Below are positions 6,278 through 14,400 of a DNA stretch of 37,418 nt, one piece after another (positions within the stretch are counted from its first letter, which is position 1; every line of letters begins with the position of its first letter). Made by a program: the position numbers and the translations under genes. Below the pieces are notes generated by a model. It saw only the letters and a list, made by a program, of their open reading frames with translations. It did not search any database and was not told the DNA's origin. The stretch is from CAMCYM01 sp964405405 (lineage in GTDB: Bacteria > Bacteroidota > Bacteroidia > Flavobacteriales_D > Sanyastnellaceae), in the NCBI GenBank assembly GCA_964405405.1, contig CAYONT010000017.1:1-37418 (forward strand), read 5' to 3'.

Positions 6278-7153
6278 ATGCCCTTCCCTTCCTTCCTCCC
6301 CCCGCGGACTGTGCTCCTGCTGACCTGGGGCCTCGGCTGCCTGATGCCCCTTGCCCCCTTGCGGGCCCAAACGCCGGCCCCAGCCGCCTCCCTGGCTCCG
6401 GAGCGCCCCAACGCTCCTTACCACCTCGGGCTGGTGCTTGAGCCCAATTGGGCTTTTGCCATGCCTCGCGACTACACGCACGAGGCCCTGGAATCTCGTT
6501 TGCATTTCGGGTTTGGCTTTGTATTTGACTACAAATTCACTGACCGGTATGCGGTGGGCACTGGGGTGAATGTGTTTCGAACGGGAGGGGTGACGGGGCA
6601 TCTGGTGCATGCGGTGGACAGCGCGCGCATTGACTTTGTGGAACAACGGATGTCCTTACAATATGTGGAAGTGCCGTTGACGTTCAAGATGCGCACCAAG
6701 GAGATTGGGTACACGACGTACTTCGGGCGGTTTGGAGTGGGGTTGGGCATCAATGTTCGGGCGGAGGCGGATGTCCGGCGCCATGTCAGTTGGGCGCAGA
6801 ACCAACTGGCGGATCCGCCCATCTGGGTTCCGACGGCCTCTACAGAGACCCCAGCTTTCACGCGAACCGACGTAGCAGCGTCGACAGCGCTGTTTCGCCC
6901 GGCGATGATCGTCGGATTGGGAATGGAACGGAGGCTCCTGGGTTCCACGGCCGTTGTGTTGGGGGTCACGTACAACCTGGGATTGCGCACCCAGTTTATC
7001 GACACGCCCATCGTCCGCACCGATGCCAGCGGACAGCCGGTCAACGAAGCGGGTGTCAGCTTCGGGGCAGTTCCCACGGATGCTCCGCCGGGACTGCGCG
7101 ACATGGCGGGGAAGGTGGGATTTCTCTCCTTGACGGCGGGGTTGATGTTTTGA
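6278..7153 (+). CDS. PorT-family outer membrane beta-barrel protein
   Basis: A 291-residue protein with a signal peptide (PRTVLLLTWGLGCLMPLAPLRAQ, cut after RAQ). Alternating hydrophobic strands follow, typical of the eight-stranded OMP_b-brl_2/PorT-type barrels of Bacteroidota, with family-like stretches LQYVEVPLTFKM and EIGYTTYFGRFGVGLG and a terminal strand ending in Phe (LTAGLMF). PorT is a T9SS accessory protein in Porphyromonas. The placement divergent to gldB fits that role, but many barrel proteins share this fold and the orthology is not proven. The ATG at 6278 was chosen because the in-frame start at 6242 precedes the promoter core. Confidence 0.75.
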   Translation: MPFPSFLPPRTVLLLTWGLGCLMPLAPLRAQTPAPAASLAPERPNAPYHLGLVLEPNWAFAMPRDYTHEALESRLHFGFGFVFDYKFTDRYAVGTGVNVFRTGGVTGHLVHAVDSARIDFVEQRMSLQYVEVPLTFKMRTKEIGYTTYFGRFGVGLGINVRAEADVRRHVSWAQNQLADPPIWVPTASTETPAFTRTDVAASTALFRPAMIVGLGMERRLLGSTAVVLGVTYNLGLRTQFIDTPIVRTDASGQPVNEAGVSFGAVPTDAPPGLRDMAGKVGFLSLTAGLMF

Positions 7154-7172
7154 CGCGCGGCAGAAGCGGCTG

Positions 7173-7272
7173 NNNNNNNNNNNNNNNNNNNNNNNNNNNN
7201 NNNNNNNNNNNNNNNNNNNNNNNNNNNNNNNNNNNNNNNNNNNNNNNNNNNNNNNNNNNNNNNNNNNNNNNN
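7173..7272. other. Assembly gap, 100 N
   Basis: Exactly 100 N, a conventional placeholder for unknown length. The left flank (GCGCGGCAGAAGCGGCTG) and right flank (GCGCCGCGG) look like halves of the hairpin repeat family, so the assembly probably broke on a repeat array. Confidence 0.95.
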
Positions 7273-7299
7273 GCGCCGCGGAAATGAAAACAGAAGCGA

Positions 7300-7692
7300 A
7301 TGAACCCCGGAATCCGCTCCTTCAATGAAGGGCTAACAGACTCAGAACAGGCGATTTGCGACCTGATAGCAGCGACCATCGACCGGGAATTGTCCGAATC
7401 GGAGAGCAAGATTTGGCATGCCCACCCCGTGTGGTTCTTGGACGGCAATCCCGTCGTTGGTTACTGCAAACAGAAGCGGGGCATCCGGCTGATGTTCTGG
7501 AGTGGAGCAGACTTTGGGGAGGACGCGCTCGACGGGGGAGGGGGGAAGTTCCGGGACGCATCCCGTTACTACAACAACGTGACCGAGGTGGTGGCCGAAG
7601 ATTTGATCCGGTGGCTTCATAAATCGAGGGACATTCAGTGGGATTACAAGAACATCGTCAAGCGGAAGGGACGGTTGGAGCGGCTGAAGTAG
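7300..7692 (+). CDS. DUF1801 domain-containing protein
   Basis: A 130-residue cytoplasmic protein with the DUF1801 (YdhG-like) pattern: TDSEQAICDLIA, then SKIWHAHPVWFLDGNPVVGY, RLMFWSGADFGE and a C-terminal helical WLHKSRDIQWDYKNI. The family is widespread and its biochemical role is not established. It starts 27 bp after gap 1, so its promoter may be lost in the gap. The next gene on the same strand starts 59 bp downstream. Confidence 0.85.
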   Translation: MNPGIRSFNEGLTDSEQAICDLIAATIDRELSESESKIWHAHPVWFLDGNPVVGYCKQKRGIRLMFWSGADFGEDALDGGGGKFRDASRYYNNVTEVVAEDLIRWLHKSRDIQWDYKNIVKRKGRLERLK

Positions 7693-7751
7693 CCCCGAGC
7701 AGGCGCGCAAACCGGAGGGGGCGGTAACTTGTGTGCATCAACGGGCACATC

Positions 7752-9080
7752 ATGAGATACATCGCGGGACTGGCAGGGCTGATTTGGGGCACCCTGGCGT
7801 GGGGACAAGGGACCACGCAGCGGGCCTTGTTCCTGGGCAATAGCTACACAGGGTTCAACAACTTGCCCCAGATGGTAGCAGACGCCGCGGCTTCGGCTGG
7901 CGACAACTTGGTTTTTGACAGCCACACGCCTGGAGGCCAAACCCTGCAGGCACATTCCACCAACGCCACTTCCCTCGCCAAGATTGCGTTGGGAAGTTGG
8001 GACTTCGTGGTGCTCCAAGAGCAAAGCCAGCTTCCCTCGTTTCCCTTGGGGCAGGTGCAGACCGATGTCTTTCCTTATGCCCAGTTGCTCAACGGTCTGA
8101 TTCTCGAGGCCAACCCCTGTGCAGAAACGGTTTTCTACATGACGTGGGGCCGGGAGAATGGGGACGCCGGGAACTGTGCTTCGTGGCCGCCGGTTTGTAC
8201 CTACGCCGGGATGGACAGTCTGTTGAATTTGAGATACAGGATGATGGCAGCGGACAACGACGCAATTTTGTCGCCTGTGGGGGCGGTTTGGCATTACCTC
8301 CGCGAAAACCACCCGGCCATCGATTTGTACCAAGCGGACGAAAGCCATCCGTCGGTGGCAGGGACTTATGCGGCTGCCTGCTGCTTTTACGCGGCGCTGT
8401 TCCGCAAGGACCCTACGGCCATCACGTACGACGCGGGCTTGCCTGCCGCAGACGCCGCGAATATCCGGGCGGCGGCCCAATGGATCGTGTTCAACAACCT
8501 GCTGGAATGGAGCATCGGGGCCTTCGATCCGGTGGCGGCGTTCACGGCTGCGCCCGCCAATGGCAACCAGGTCGCGTTCTCGAACGCGTCGGCCTACGCC
8601 ACGGATTTCCTCTGGAACTTCGGGGACGGCTCCACCTCCCAGGAATCCAATCCCCTCCATGGCTACGCGGCTTCAGGCACGTACGTTGTCGAGCTCACCG
8701 CGTCGCAATGCGGCCGCTCGGACACCTCGGTCGCAACCGTCGACGCAGCGTCGAGTGTTGACGTTGCCCTCCCTCCATCCTCCTCGTCCTCCTCGTCCTC
8801 CTCGTCCTCCTCGTCCTCCTCGTCCTCGTTCGCCATCTACCCCAACCCGGCCCAAGACGTGCTCCACGTTCAACCCATCGGCTCCCACCATGCGGCCCAT
8901 CGGTGGACCTACGCCCTCTTCGGGCCCACCGGACAGGTGATCCGTTCGGGAACCTGGGGGGCCTCCGACAGTCCATGGGATGTCTCCACGTTGCCTCCCG
9001 GCATCTATGTCGTGCAATGGTCCGCCGACGGCGAACCCGAGGCACCCCAACGGTTCATCAAAACCGACGGGTTCCGCTGA
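7752..9080 (+). CDS. Secreted SGNH/GDSL hydrolase with PKD domain and T9SS type A sorting domain
   Basis: A 442-residue secreted protein. The signal peptide (YIAGLAGLIWGTLAWGQ) is followed by an SGNH hydrolase domain (about 25-245) with block I ALFLGNSY, catalytic Ser31, and block V DESHPS supplying Asp196 and His199. A PKD domain follows (about 255-335: FLWNFGDGSTSQESNP). Next is a run of 18 serines encoded by a 9-bp tandem repeat, and then a C-terminal type A sorting domain beginning FAIYPNPAQDVLHV and ending with GIYVVQW. It is probable T9SS cargo acting on esters or acetylated carbohydrate at the cell surface; the substrate is unknown. The ATG at 7752 was chosen because it starts the signal peptide. 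A hairpin field follows the stop. Confidence 0.87.
   Translation: MRYIAGLAGLIWGTLAWGQGTTQRALFLGNSYTGFNNLPQMVADAAASAGDNLVFDSHTPGGQTLQAHSTNATSLAKIALGSWDFVVLQEQSQLPSFPLGQVQTDVFPYAQLLNGLILEANPCAETVFYMTWGRENGDAGNCASWPPVCTYAGMDSLLNLRYRMMAADNDAILSPVGAVWHYLRENHPAIDLYQADESHPSVAGTYAAACCFYAALFRKDPTAITYDAGLPAADAANIRAAAQWIVFNNLLEWSIGAFDPVAAFTAAPANGNQVAFSNASAYATDFLWNFGDGSTSQESNPLHGYAASGTYVVELTASQCGRSDTSVATVDAASSVDVALPPSSSSSSSSSSSSSSSSSFAIYPNPAQDVLHVQPIGSHHAAHRWTYALFGPTGQVIRSGTWGASDSPWDVSTLPPGIYVVQWSADGEPEAPQRFIKTDGFR
8781..8825 (+). repeat. 9-bp tandem repeat TCCTCGTCC x5 encoding a Ser run
   Basis: Five exact copies of TCCTCGTCC sit within the longer poly-serine linker of the SGNH hydrolase, between the PKD and sorting domains. 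Gain or loss of a unit changes linker length by three serines without a frameshift. Confidence 0.9.
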
Positions 9081-9089
9081 GCCACTCCC

Positions 9090-9416
9090 AGCGCGGCCCC
9101 GCCGCGCATGTCTCCCATCTCGCGCGGCCCCGCCGCGCATGTCTCCCATCTCCCGCAGCGAAGCTGCGGCATCTCCTATCTCTTATCTCAGCGCGGCCCC
9201 GCCGCGCATGTCTCCCCGCAGCGCAGCTGCGGCATCTCCTATCTCCTATCTCAGCGCGGCNNNNNNNNNNNNNNNNNNNNNNNNNNNNNNNNNNNNNNNN
9301 NNNNNNNNNNNNNNNNNNNNNNNNNNNNNNNNNNNNNNNNNNNNNNNNNNNNNNNNNNNNCCCGCAGCGCAGCTGCGGCATCTCCTATTTCCTATCTCCC
9401 GAAGCGAAGCTTCGGT
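9090..9416. repeat. Hairpin/heptamer mosaic between convergent genes
   Basis: Alternating perfect hairpins include GCGCGG-CCCCG-CCGCGC, CCGCAGC-GAA-GCTGCGG, CCGCAGC-GCA-GCTGCGG and CCGAAGC-GAA-GCTTCGG. They are joined by CATGTCTCCCATCTC or CATCTCCTATCTC linkers, which are GGARAYR heptamers on the minus strand. A 100-N gap interrupts the array at 9261-9360. The field lies between the stops of the SGNH gene and corA and runs into the corA 3' end: the CorA stop codon (9385-9387) is inside it. No gene is seen in the 304 bp between the two stops. Confidence 0.88.
9261..9360. other. Assembly gap, 100 N
   Basis: Exactly 100 N inside the hairpin array. Both flanks are repeat units (AGCGCGGC to the left, CCCGCAGCGCAGC to the right), so the true array length is unknown. 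Confidence 0.95.
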
Positions 9417-10509
9417 TTCTCCCCGCCTCCCCCAACCACCCCCTGCGTCGGAAGTAAACCAACATCCCCACCGCGACTGCCACCATCACCCCCCAAGTGG
9501 CGAGGTAGCCATATTGCCATTCGAGTTCAGGCATGTGACGGAAGTTCATGCCATAGATGCCCACGATGAACGTGAGGGGAATGAAAATCGTAGCGATCAC
9601 CGTGAGGACCTGCATGACTTGGTTCGTCCGGAAACCGATGCCGCTCTGGTAGAGATCGAAGATGTGGGCCAAATGTTCCCGCAACCCATCCACCTGCTCC
9701 GCCACCGCCACGACATGCTCCGAAACATCGCTGAGGTAGCGATCCGTTTCGCTGGGAAACCAATCCCGGTCGTCCGTTTGGAGCCTGAAGAGCGCCTCCC
9801 GGAGCGGGTGGAGCAGACGCCGGGTCGGCACCACCGCGAGCCGGATGCGGTGGAGCTCCTCCAGCACCACCGGGCGGGGCCGTTGGATGACCAAGGACTC
9901 CACGCGTTCACTGGCCACCGTGAGGGACTCCACCACCCCGTAGTATTCATCGACCCAGAGATCGATGAGCCGGTAAAACAAGTGCGCCGCGGAGCGCGTG
10001 CGCACCGAGCGGCGCGCATCCAGCAACCGTTCCGACAGCACCTCCACCGCATGGGAAGGCCCCTCGGTCAACGTCAACAGCCCCGGCTTCCCCAACACCA
10101 ACGTAACCTGCTGGGCATCCACTTGCCGAAGCCCCGGATTCCAGTGCAACTGCTTCATGATCAGCACCACATAATCGTCTTCGATGACCACCTTGGGGCG
10201 GTGTCCCGTGTTGAGGATGTCCTCGATGAGCAGGGCGTCCAGTCCCCAGCTCTGGGCCACCCGGGTGACCTCCTCCACCCCGTGCAACCCCGTCACCTGC
10301 ACCCACGGCGTTCCCGTGTGGGCCGTCGGATGTGGGTCGGGGGACAGCGTGGACCAGCCCTCCTGCACCGTCACCGCCGCCGGCGACCACCAGAGCGTGC
10401 GCACCTCCACCGCCTCCGTGCGGCGCTCGCCGAGATGCACCGCGGCGCCCGGCGGCATTCCGGCTTTGCGCGCATTTCCGCGGGGAAGGGGGAGGGGAGC
10501 CTCTGCCAT
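9385..10509 (-). CDS. corA: Magnesium/cobalt transporter CorA
   Basis: CorA is a pentameric Mg2+/Co2+ channel of the inner membrane. The 374-residue protein has a large N-terminal cytoplasmic domain with family-like GLDALLIEDILNTGHRPKV and DDYVVLIMKQL. A long helix (VASERVESLVIQ onward) follows, then TM1 (VLTVIATIFIPLTFIVGI), the signature YGMNF, an acidic-containing loop RHMPELEW, and TM2 (LATWGVMVAVAVGMLVYF). After TM2 the basic tail ends in SFASGDRK, residues encoded by hairpin-repeat DNA. The ATG at 10509 was taken rather than an upstream TTG at 10530, which lies in the promoter core. It is divergent from nadE across 63 bp. Confidence 0.94.
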   Translation of the reverse strand: MAEAPLPLPRGNARKAGMPPGAAVHLGERRTEAVEVRTLWWSPAAVTVQEGWSTLSPDPHPTAHTGTPWVQVTGLHGVEEVTRVAQSWGLDALLIEDILNTGHRPKVVIEDDYVVLIMKQLHWNPGLRQVDAQQVTLVLGKPGLLTLTEGPSHAVEVLSERLLDARRSVRTRSAAHLFYRLIDLWVDEYYGVVESLTVASERVESLVIQRPRPVVLEELHRIRLAVVPTRRLLHPLREALFRLQTDDRDWFPSETDRYLSDVSEHVVAVAEQVDGLREHLAHIFDLYQSGIGFRTNQVMQVLTVIATIFIPLTFIVGIYGMNFRHMPELEWQYGYLATWGVMVAVAVGMLVYFRRRGWLGEAGRNRSFASGDRK

Positions 10510-10521
10510 GCTGTTGCTTTT

Positions 10522-10534
10522 GTAGGCCAAATTA
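10522..10534 (-). promoter_or_regulatory. Promoter-like TAATTTGGCCTAC for corA
   Basis: The minus strand reads TAATTTGGCCTAC from 10534 to 10522, ending 12 bp before the corA ATG. It is identical over 13 bases to the element at 6250-6262. No convincing -33 TTG is seen at the usual spacing. Confidence 0.45.
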
Positions 10535-10572
10535 CGCTACCCCGTTCTCTCCCGGCTTCGTAGTTTCACAAC

Positions 10573-11421
10573 ATGGAAACCTCCGCCCGAATCGATGCCG
10601 AGGCCGTCGCCCGGCACATCACCCAGTGGTTGCACGACTATGCACGGGGCGCCGGGATGGACGGCTTCGTCGTGGGCATCTCGGGCGGCGTGGACAGCGC
10701 CGTGACCTCGCGGCTTTGCGCCGATACCGGACTCCCCGTGACCCTCGTGGAGATGCCCATCCACTCCCACCGCGCCCAGGTGGAACGGGGGCAGGAACAC
10801 ATTCGCAACCTGTGCGCCCGGCACCCCCTCGTCTCCCACGTGGTGGTGGACCTGACGGGCGTGTATGACCGTTGGGTAGAAGCCTTGCCTGAGGAGGAAG
10901 ATGGGTCGGGGGGTTTGGCCTTGGCGAACAGCCGGGCCCGACTGCGGATGACGACCCTCTATGCCTTGGCGGCCCGCCGGCGTGCGCTGGTGGCCGGGAC
11001 TGGCAACAAGATCGAGGACTTCGGCGTTGGGTTCTACACGAAGTACGGGGACGGCGGCGTCGATTTGAGTCCCATTGCGGACCTCGTGAAAACCGAGGTC
11101 TTCGCCCTGGGACACCACCTCGGGCTACCTGACGCCATCCTCAGCGCCCCCCCGACCGATGGACTTTGGGGCGACGACCGCACCGACGAGCAGCAACTCG
11201 GCGCCAGCTACCCCGAGCTGGAATGGGCCATGGCGCACAGCGCGGACCTGGCCGCGGGCAGCGCATCGGTGGACCTCAGCCCGCGGGAGCAGGAGGTTCT
11301 GGCCATCTACCAACGGCTCCACCGAGCGAACCGCCACAAGATGGACCCCATCCCCGTCTGCGTCATCCCGGACACCATCCGCTGGGGCGGCCCCAGGCCC
11401 TCCCTCACTCGGACAGCGTGA
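10573..11421 (+). CDS. nadE: NH3-dependent NAD+ synthetase NadE
   Basis: NadE amidates nicotinic acid adenine dinucleotide to NAD+ with ATP and ammonia. The 282 residues are the short, glutaminase-free form. The P-loop SGGVDSA is at 37-43, the NSRARLRMTTLYALAA helix precedes AGTGNKIEDFGVGFYTKYGDGGVDLSPIADL in two overlapping conserved blocks, and PTDGLWGDDRTDE is the second ATP/NaAD-binding loop. Its last 17 bp overlap the 3' end of the convergent BNR gene (11405-11421). From memory nadE often neighbours gldB-gldC in Flavobacteriia; here corA, a hydrolase and other genes lie between them. Confidence 0.96.
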   Translation: METSARIDAEAVARHITQWLHDYARGAGMDGFVVGISGGVDSAVTSRLCADTGLPVTLVEMPIHSHRAQVERGQEHIRNLCARHPLVSHVVVDLTGVYDRWVEALPEEEDGSGGLALANSRARLRMTTLYALAARRRALVAGTGNKIEDFGVGFYTKYGDGGVDLSPIADLVKTEVFALGHHLGLPDAILSAPPTDGLWGDDRTDEQQLGASYPELEWAMAHSADLAAGSASVDLSPREQEVLAIYQRLHRANRHKMDPIPVCVIPDTIRWGGPRPSLTRTA

Positions 11422-14400
11422 ACGTAGCCTCCACCACGTCGATGCGTGGTGAGTTGACAGACCAAACCCAGTCCCGATAGTAACCCCGGAGCCGGTAGGT
11501 GCCCGGCGTCAAGTAGCGGCGTACTCCGTTCCGGCTTCCCTCGGGACCCAGGTCCTCCGACCTGACAACGGCATCCAGCGCCCCCCCAGCCACCGCAGCG
11601 GCGCCCGCGGCACCTCCGACCGCTGCGTCTCCAACCACCGGTTCCCATACACTCAACGGCACCTCCAGCACCTGCCAGCCCCGGGACAACGTCCCAGAGA
11701 AAGCGACCACCACCTGACTGTCCGGCCCGAGCACCTCCCAATTCAGGAAGGCCATCCGGTCCGAGAAGACATCCCATTCGAACGCGGGCAGGTCCGGGAA
11801 CGTGCCGTCCCACCGGCGCTCCCCCGCCTCGGGGTCGTAGGTGACCTCTGGCGCCGCCCCGAGCTCCACCCGCAGCTCCACCCGTCCCGTCAACAGGGAC
11901 GCGAGGTCCGGCGCAGGCGCTGCGGCCGTGGTCGTGGCCGTGGTCGTGGTCGTGGACGTGGCCGTGGCCGTGCCGTGCATCGCCAGCCGTTCCGCGCTCG
12001 CAAACGCAGGCCGCGCGTCCAGCACATACACACTGCGCCCATGCGTCCCGATCACCAAGGCCTTCGCGTCATTTTGGAAGGCCAAATCATGCACAGCCAC
12101 CCTCGGCAGCGACCGACTGGCCACGAAAGCCGTGCGCCCACCGTCCACCGAGCCATACAAGCCATGGTCCGTCCCGACGAACAGCCAGCCTTCCGCCCCC
12201 TCGGTTTTCGGTTGCGCCAGGGCATTGACCGGCTCCGGCGGGAGCTCCCCGAACAGCCGTTCCCAGCTCCGCCCATCGTCGTCCGTCTGGAAGACATACG
12301 CTTCGAAGTGGTCCAGCCGGTAGCCGTTCATGGCGACGTACAAGCGATTCCGGTGGTGGGCACTCCACAGAACCTCGGTGACCCAAAGCGTCCGGTCCGG
12401 CGGAGCCTGGGGCAGGGGAGAGGCACATTCCACCCACGTGTACCCCCCGTCCCGGCTGACATGGATCCGCCCATCGTCCGTTCCCACCGCACACTGCCCG
12501 AAGCGCAGCGGACTCTCGTGGAACGTCGAAATCGTCCCGAACGGAACATTCCCGGCGCGCCCGCCCCGCGTGAGATCTGGGGAAATGGTTTCCCAGGTTT
12601 GGCCTTGGTCCAAGGAACGATGGACTTTGTTGGAGCACAGGTACAAAATGTCCGGCTGGTGGGGCGACAAAGCCACCGGGGTCTGCCAGTTCCAGCGCAA
12701 AGGCGGCTCGCCCAGCGCATGCATGGGCCGCAGCGATAGCGCCTCCCCGCTCGCGAGGTCCTGCACCTGGTAGTTCCCGAACTGGTAACCCGTGATGACC
12801 ACGTCCGGGTTGCGGGGGTCCACCTCGACCTGCATCCCGTCCCCCCCGCCGAGTTCCTCCCAACCGTACCGACCCGTCGCCACCCACTCCGGATCGGGCG
12901 CATGGTCAGATGGCCCCACCCAGGTTCCGTTGTCCTGAAAGCCCGCGTAGATGTGGAACGGGGACCGCTGGTCGGTTTCGATGGCGTAGCACTGACCCAC
13001 GGCCGGGCTGTTGCACTTGATCCAATGTGCCCCCCGGTCCCAGGAGATGTTGATGCCGCCGTCGTTGCCGGAGATGATGTGGTGGGGATCGGCCGGATTG
13101 AGGTACAGCGCATGGTGGTCGACGTGGACGTGGCCCGCAGCCAGGGCGGTCCAGGTAGCCCCTCCGTCTCCGGAGGTCAGCAAGGGCACCCCACCGATGT
13201 AGAGCCGCTCGGGGTCGATGGGGTCCACGCGCAACAGGCCGAAGTAGTATCCGTAGGTGCTGTAGCAAGGTTCCAGCAACCCCTCGTGGGTCTGGACCCA
13301 GCGCCCGCCGCCTTCGCCCGGGCCTCGTTCACCCTCCCGACCCGCCTCGCCCTCCCGACGCGCAGCGTCCTCCCGACCCGCCTCGCCCTCCCGACCCGCC
13401 TCGCCCTCCCGACCCGCCTCGCCCTCCCGACCCGCGTCTCCATCTCTTATCTCATTTCTCTCATCTCCGCGCACAGCGCTATCTCGGCGCGCAGCGCCAT
13501 CTCCGCGCGCAGCCTCCCATCTCCAAACCGTCGCGCCCATGGTCTTCTCCTCCGCCTCTCGCTCCCTCGCTGCGGCATCCGCCCCGTACCCATAGAGGTA
13601 GCCGTGCAAGTCCGCCGGCCGCGCCTTGCCCTCGGCCACCCGCTGTCGGACCACCGCCACCGAGAGGCTGTCGGGGAAGCCATTGTCGGTGAGGTAGCGG
13701 CCGAGGCGGGCCGAGTCCAGGGCGGACCAATCCGTTGCCGACATCGTCAGGAAGTCCCGGGGTTGGAGGGCGGGGACGGAGTCTGCCGGGAGGGCCAGGT
13801 CTGCCGGTTTCGCAGGGCGGGGCCGGTGGTCGTCCAGCAGGGCGTACAACGTCCCGGACCCGGCGTGAAACGCCAGCCCCACCCGCCCCACCTCGCCCTG
13901 CTGGCTGTCTGGGAACCCCCACTCGGGCGACGAAATCCGGTTCCAAGAGATGCCCCCGTCCCCGCTCTCCCAGATGCCCGAACCCGCACCCGTTCCCCGG
14001 AAGTCCCATGCGCGGCGCGTCCGATCCCACATCGCGGCATACAGGTGGTCCGGATCAGTGGGGTCCACCACCAAATCCACTGCCCCCGTGGTCGGCGTGG
14101 GACCCGCCAGCTGCCGCGTCCAGGTGGCCCCTGCGTCGCGGGTTTGGTATACCCCTCCGACGGCACCATTGGGCGTGTACAGGGGCCCCAACACCGCGAC
14201 CCACGCCACATCCGGCTGCGTGGGATGCAGCACGATACGCCCCACGTGATGCGCCCCCTCCAGCCCCGCGTGGCGCCAGTTGCGCCCCCCGTCGTCGCTC
14301 ACGAAAATCCCCGTGCCCGCATACGAACTGCGGCTGCTGTTCACCTCCCCCGTCCCCACCCAGATCCGCCGGGGCATCCCCGCCCCGAGCGAACCCCCCA

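Noticed and set aside
13330..13515. Low-complexity region in the BNR gene as evidence of a frameshift or pseudogene
   Set aside because: The frame is open across it and BNR repeats continue in the same frame on both sides, so the gene appears intact.
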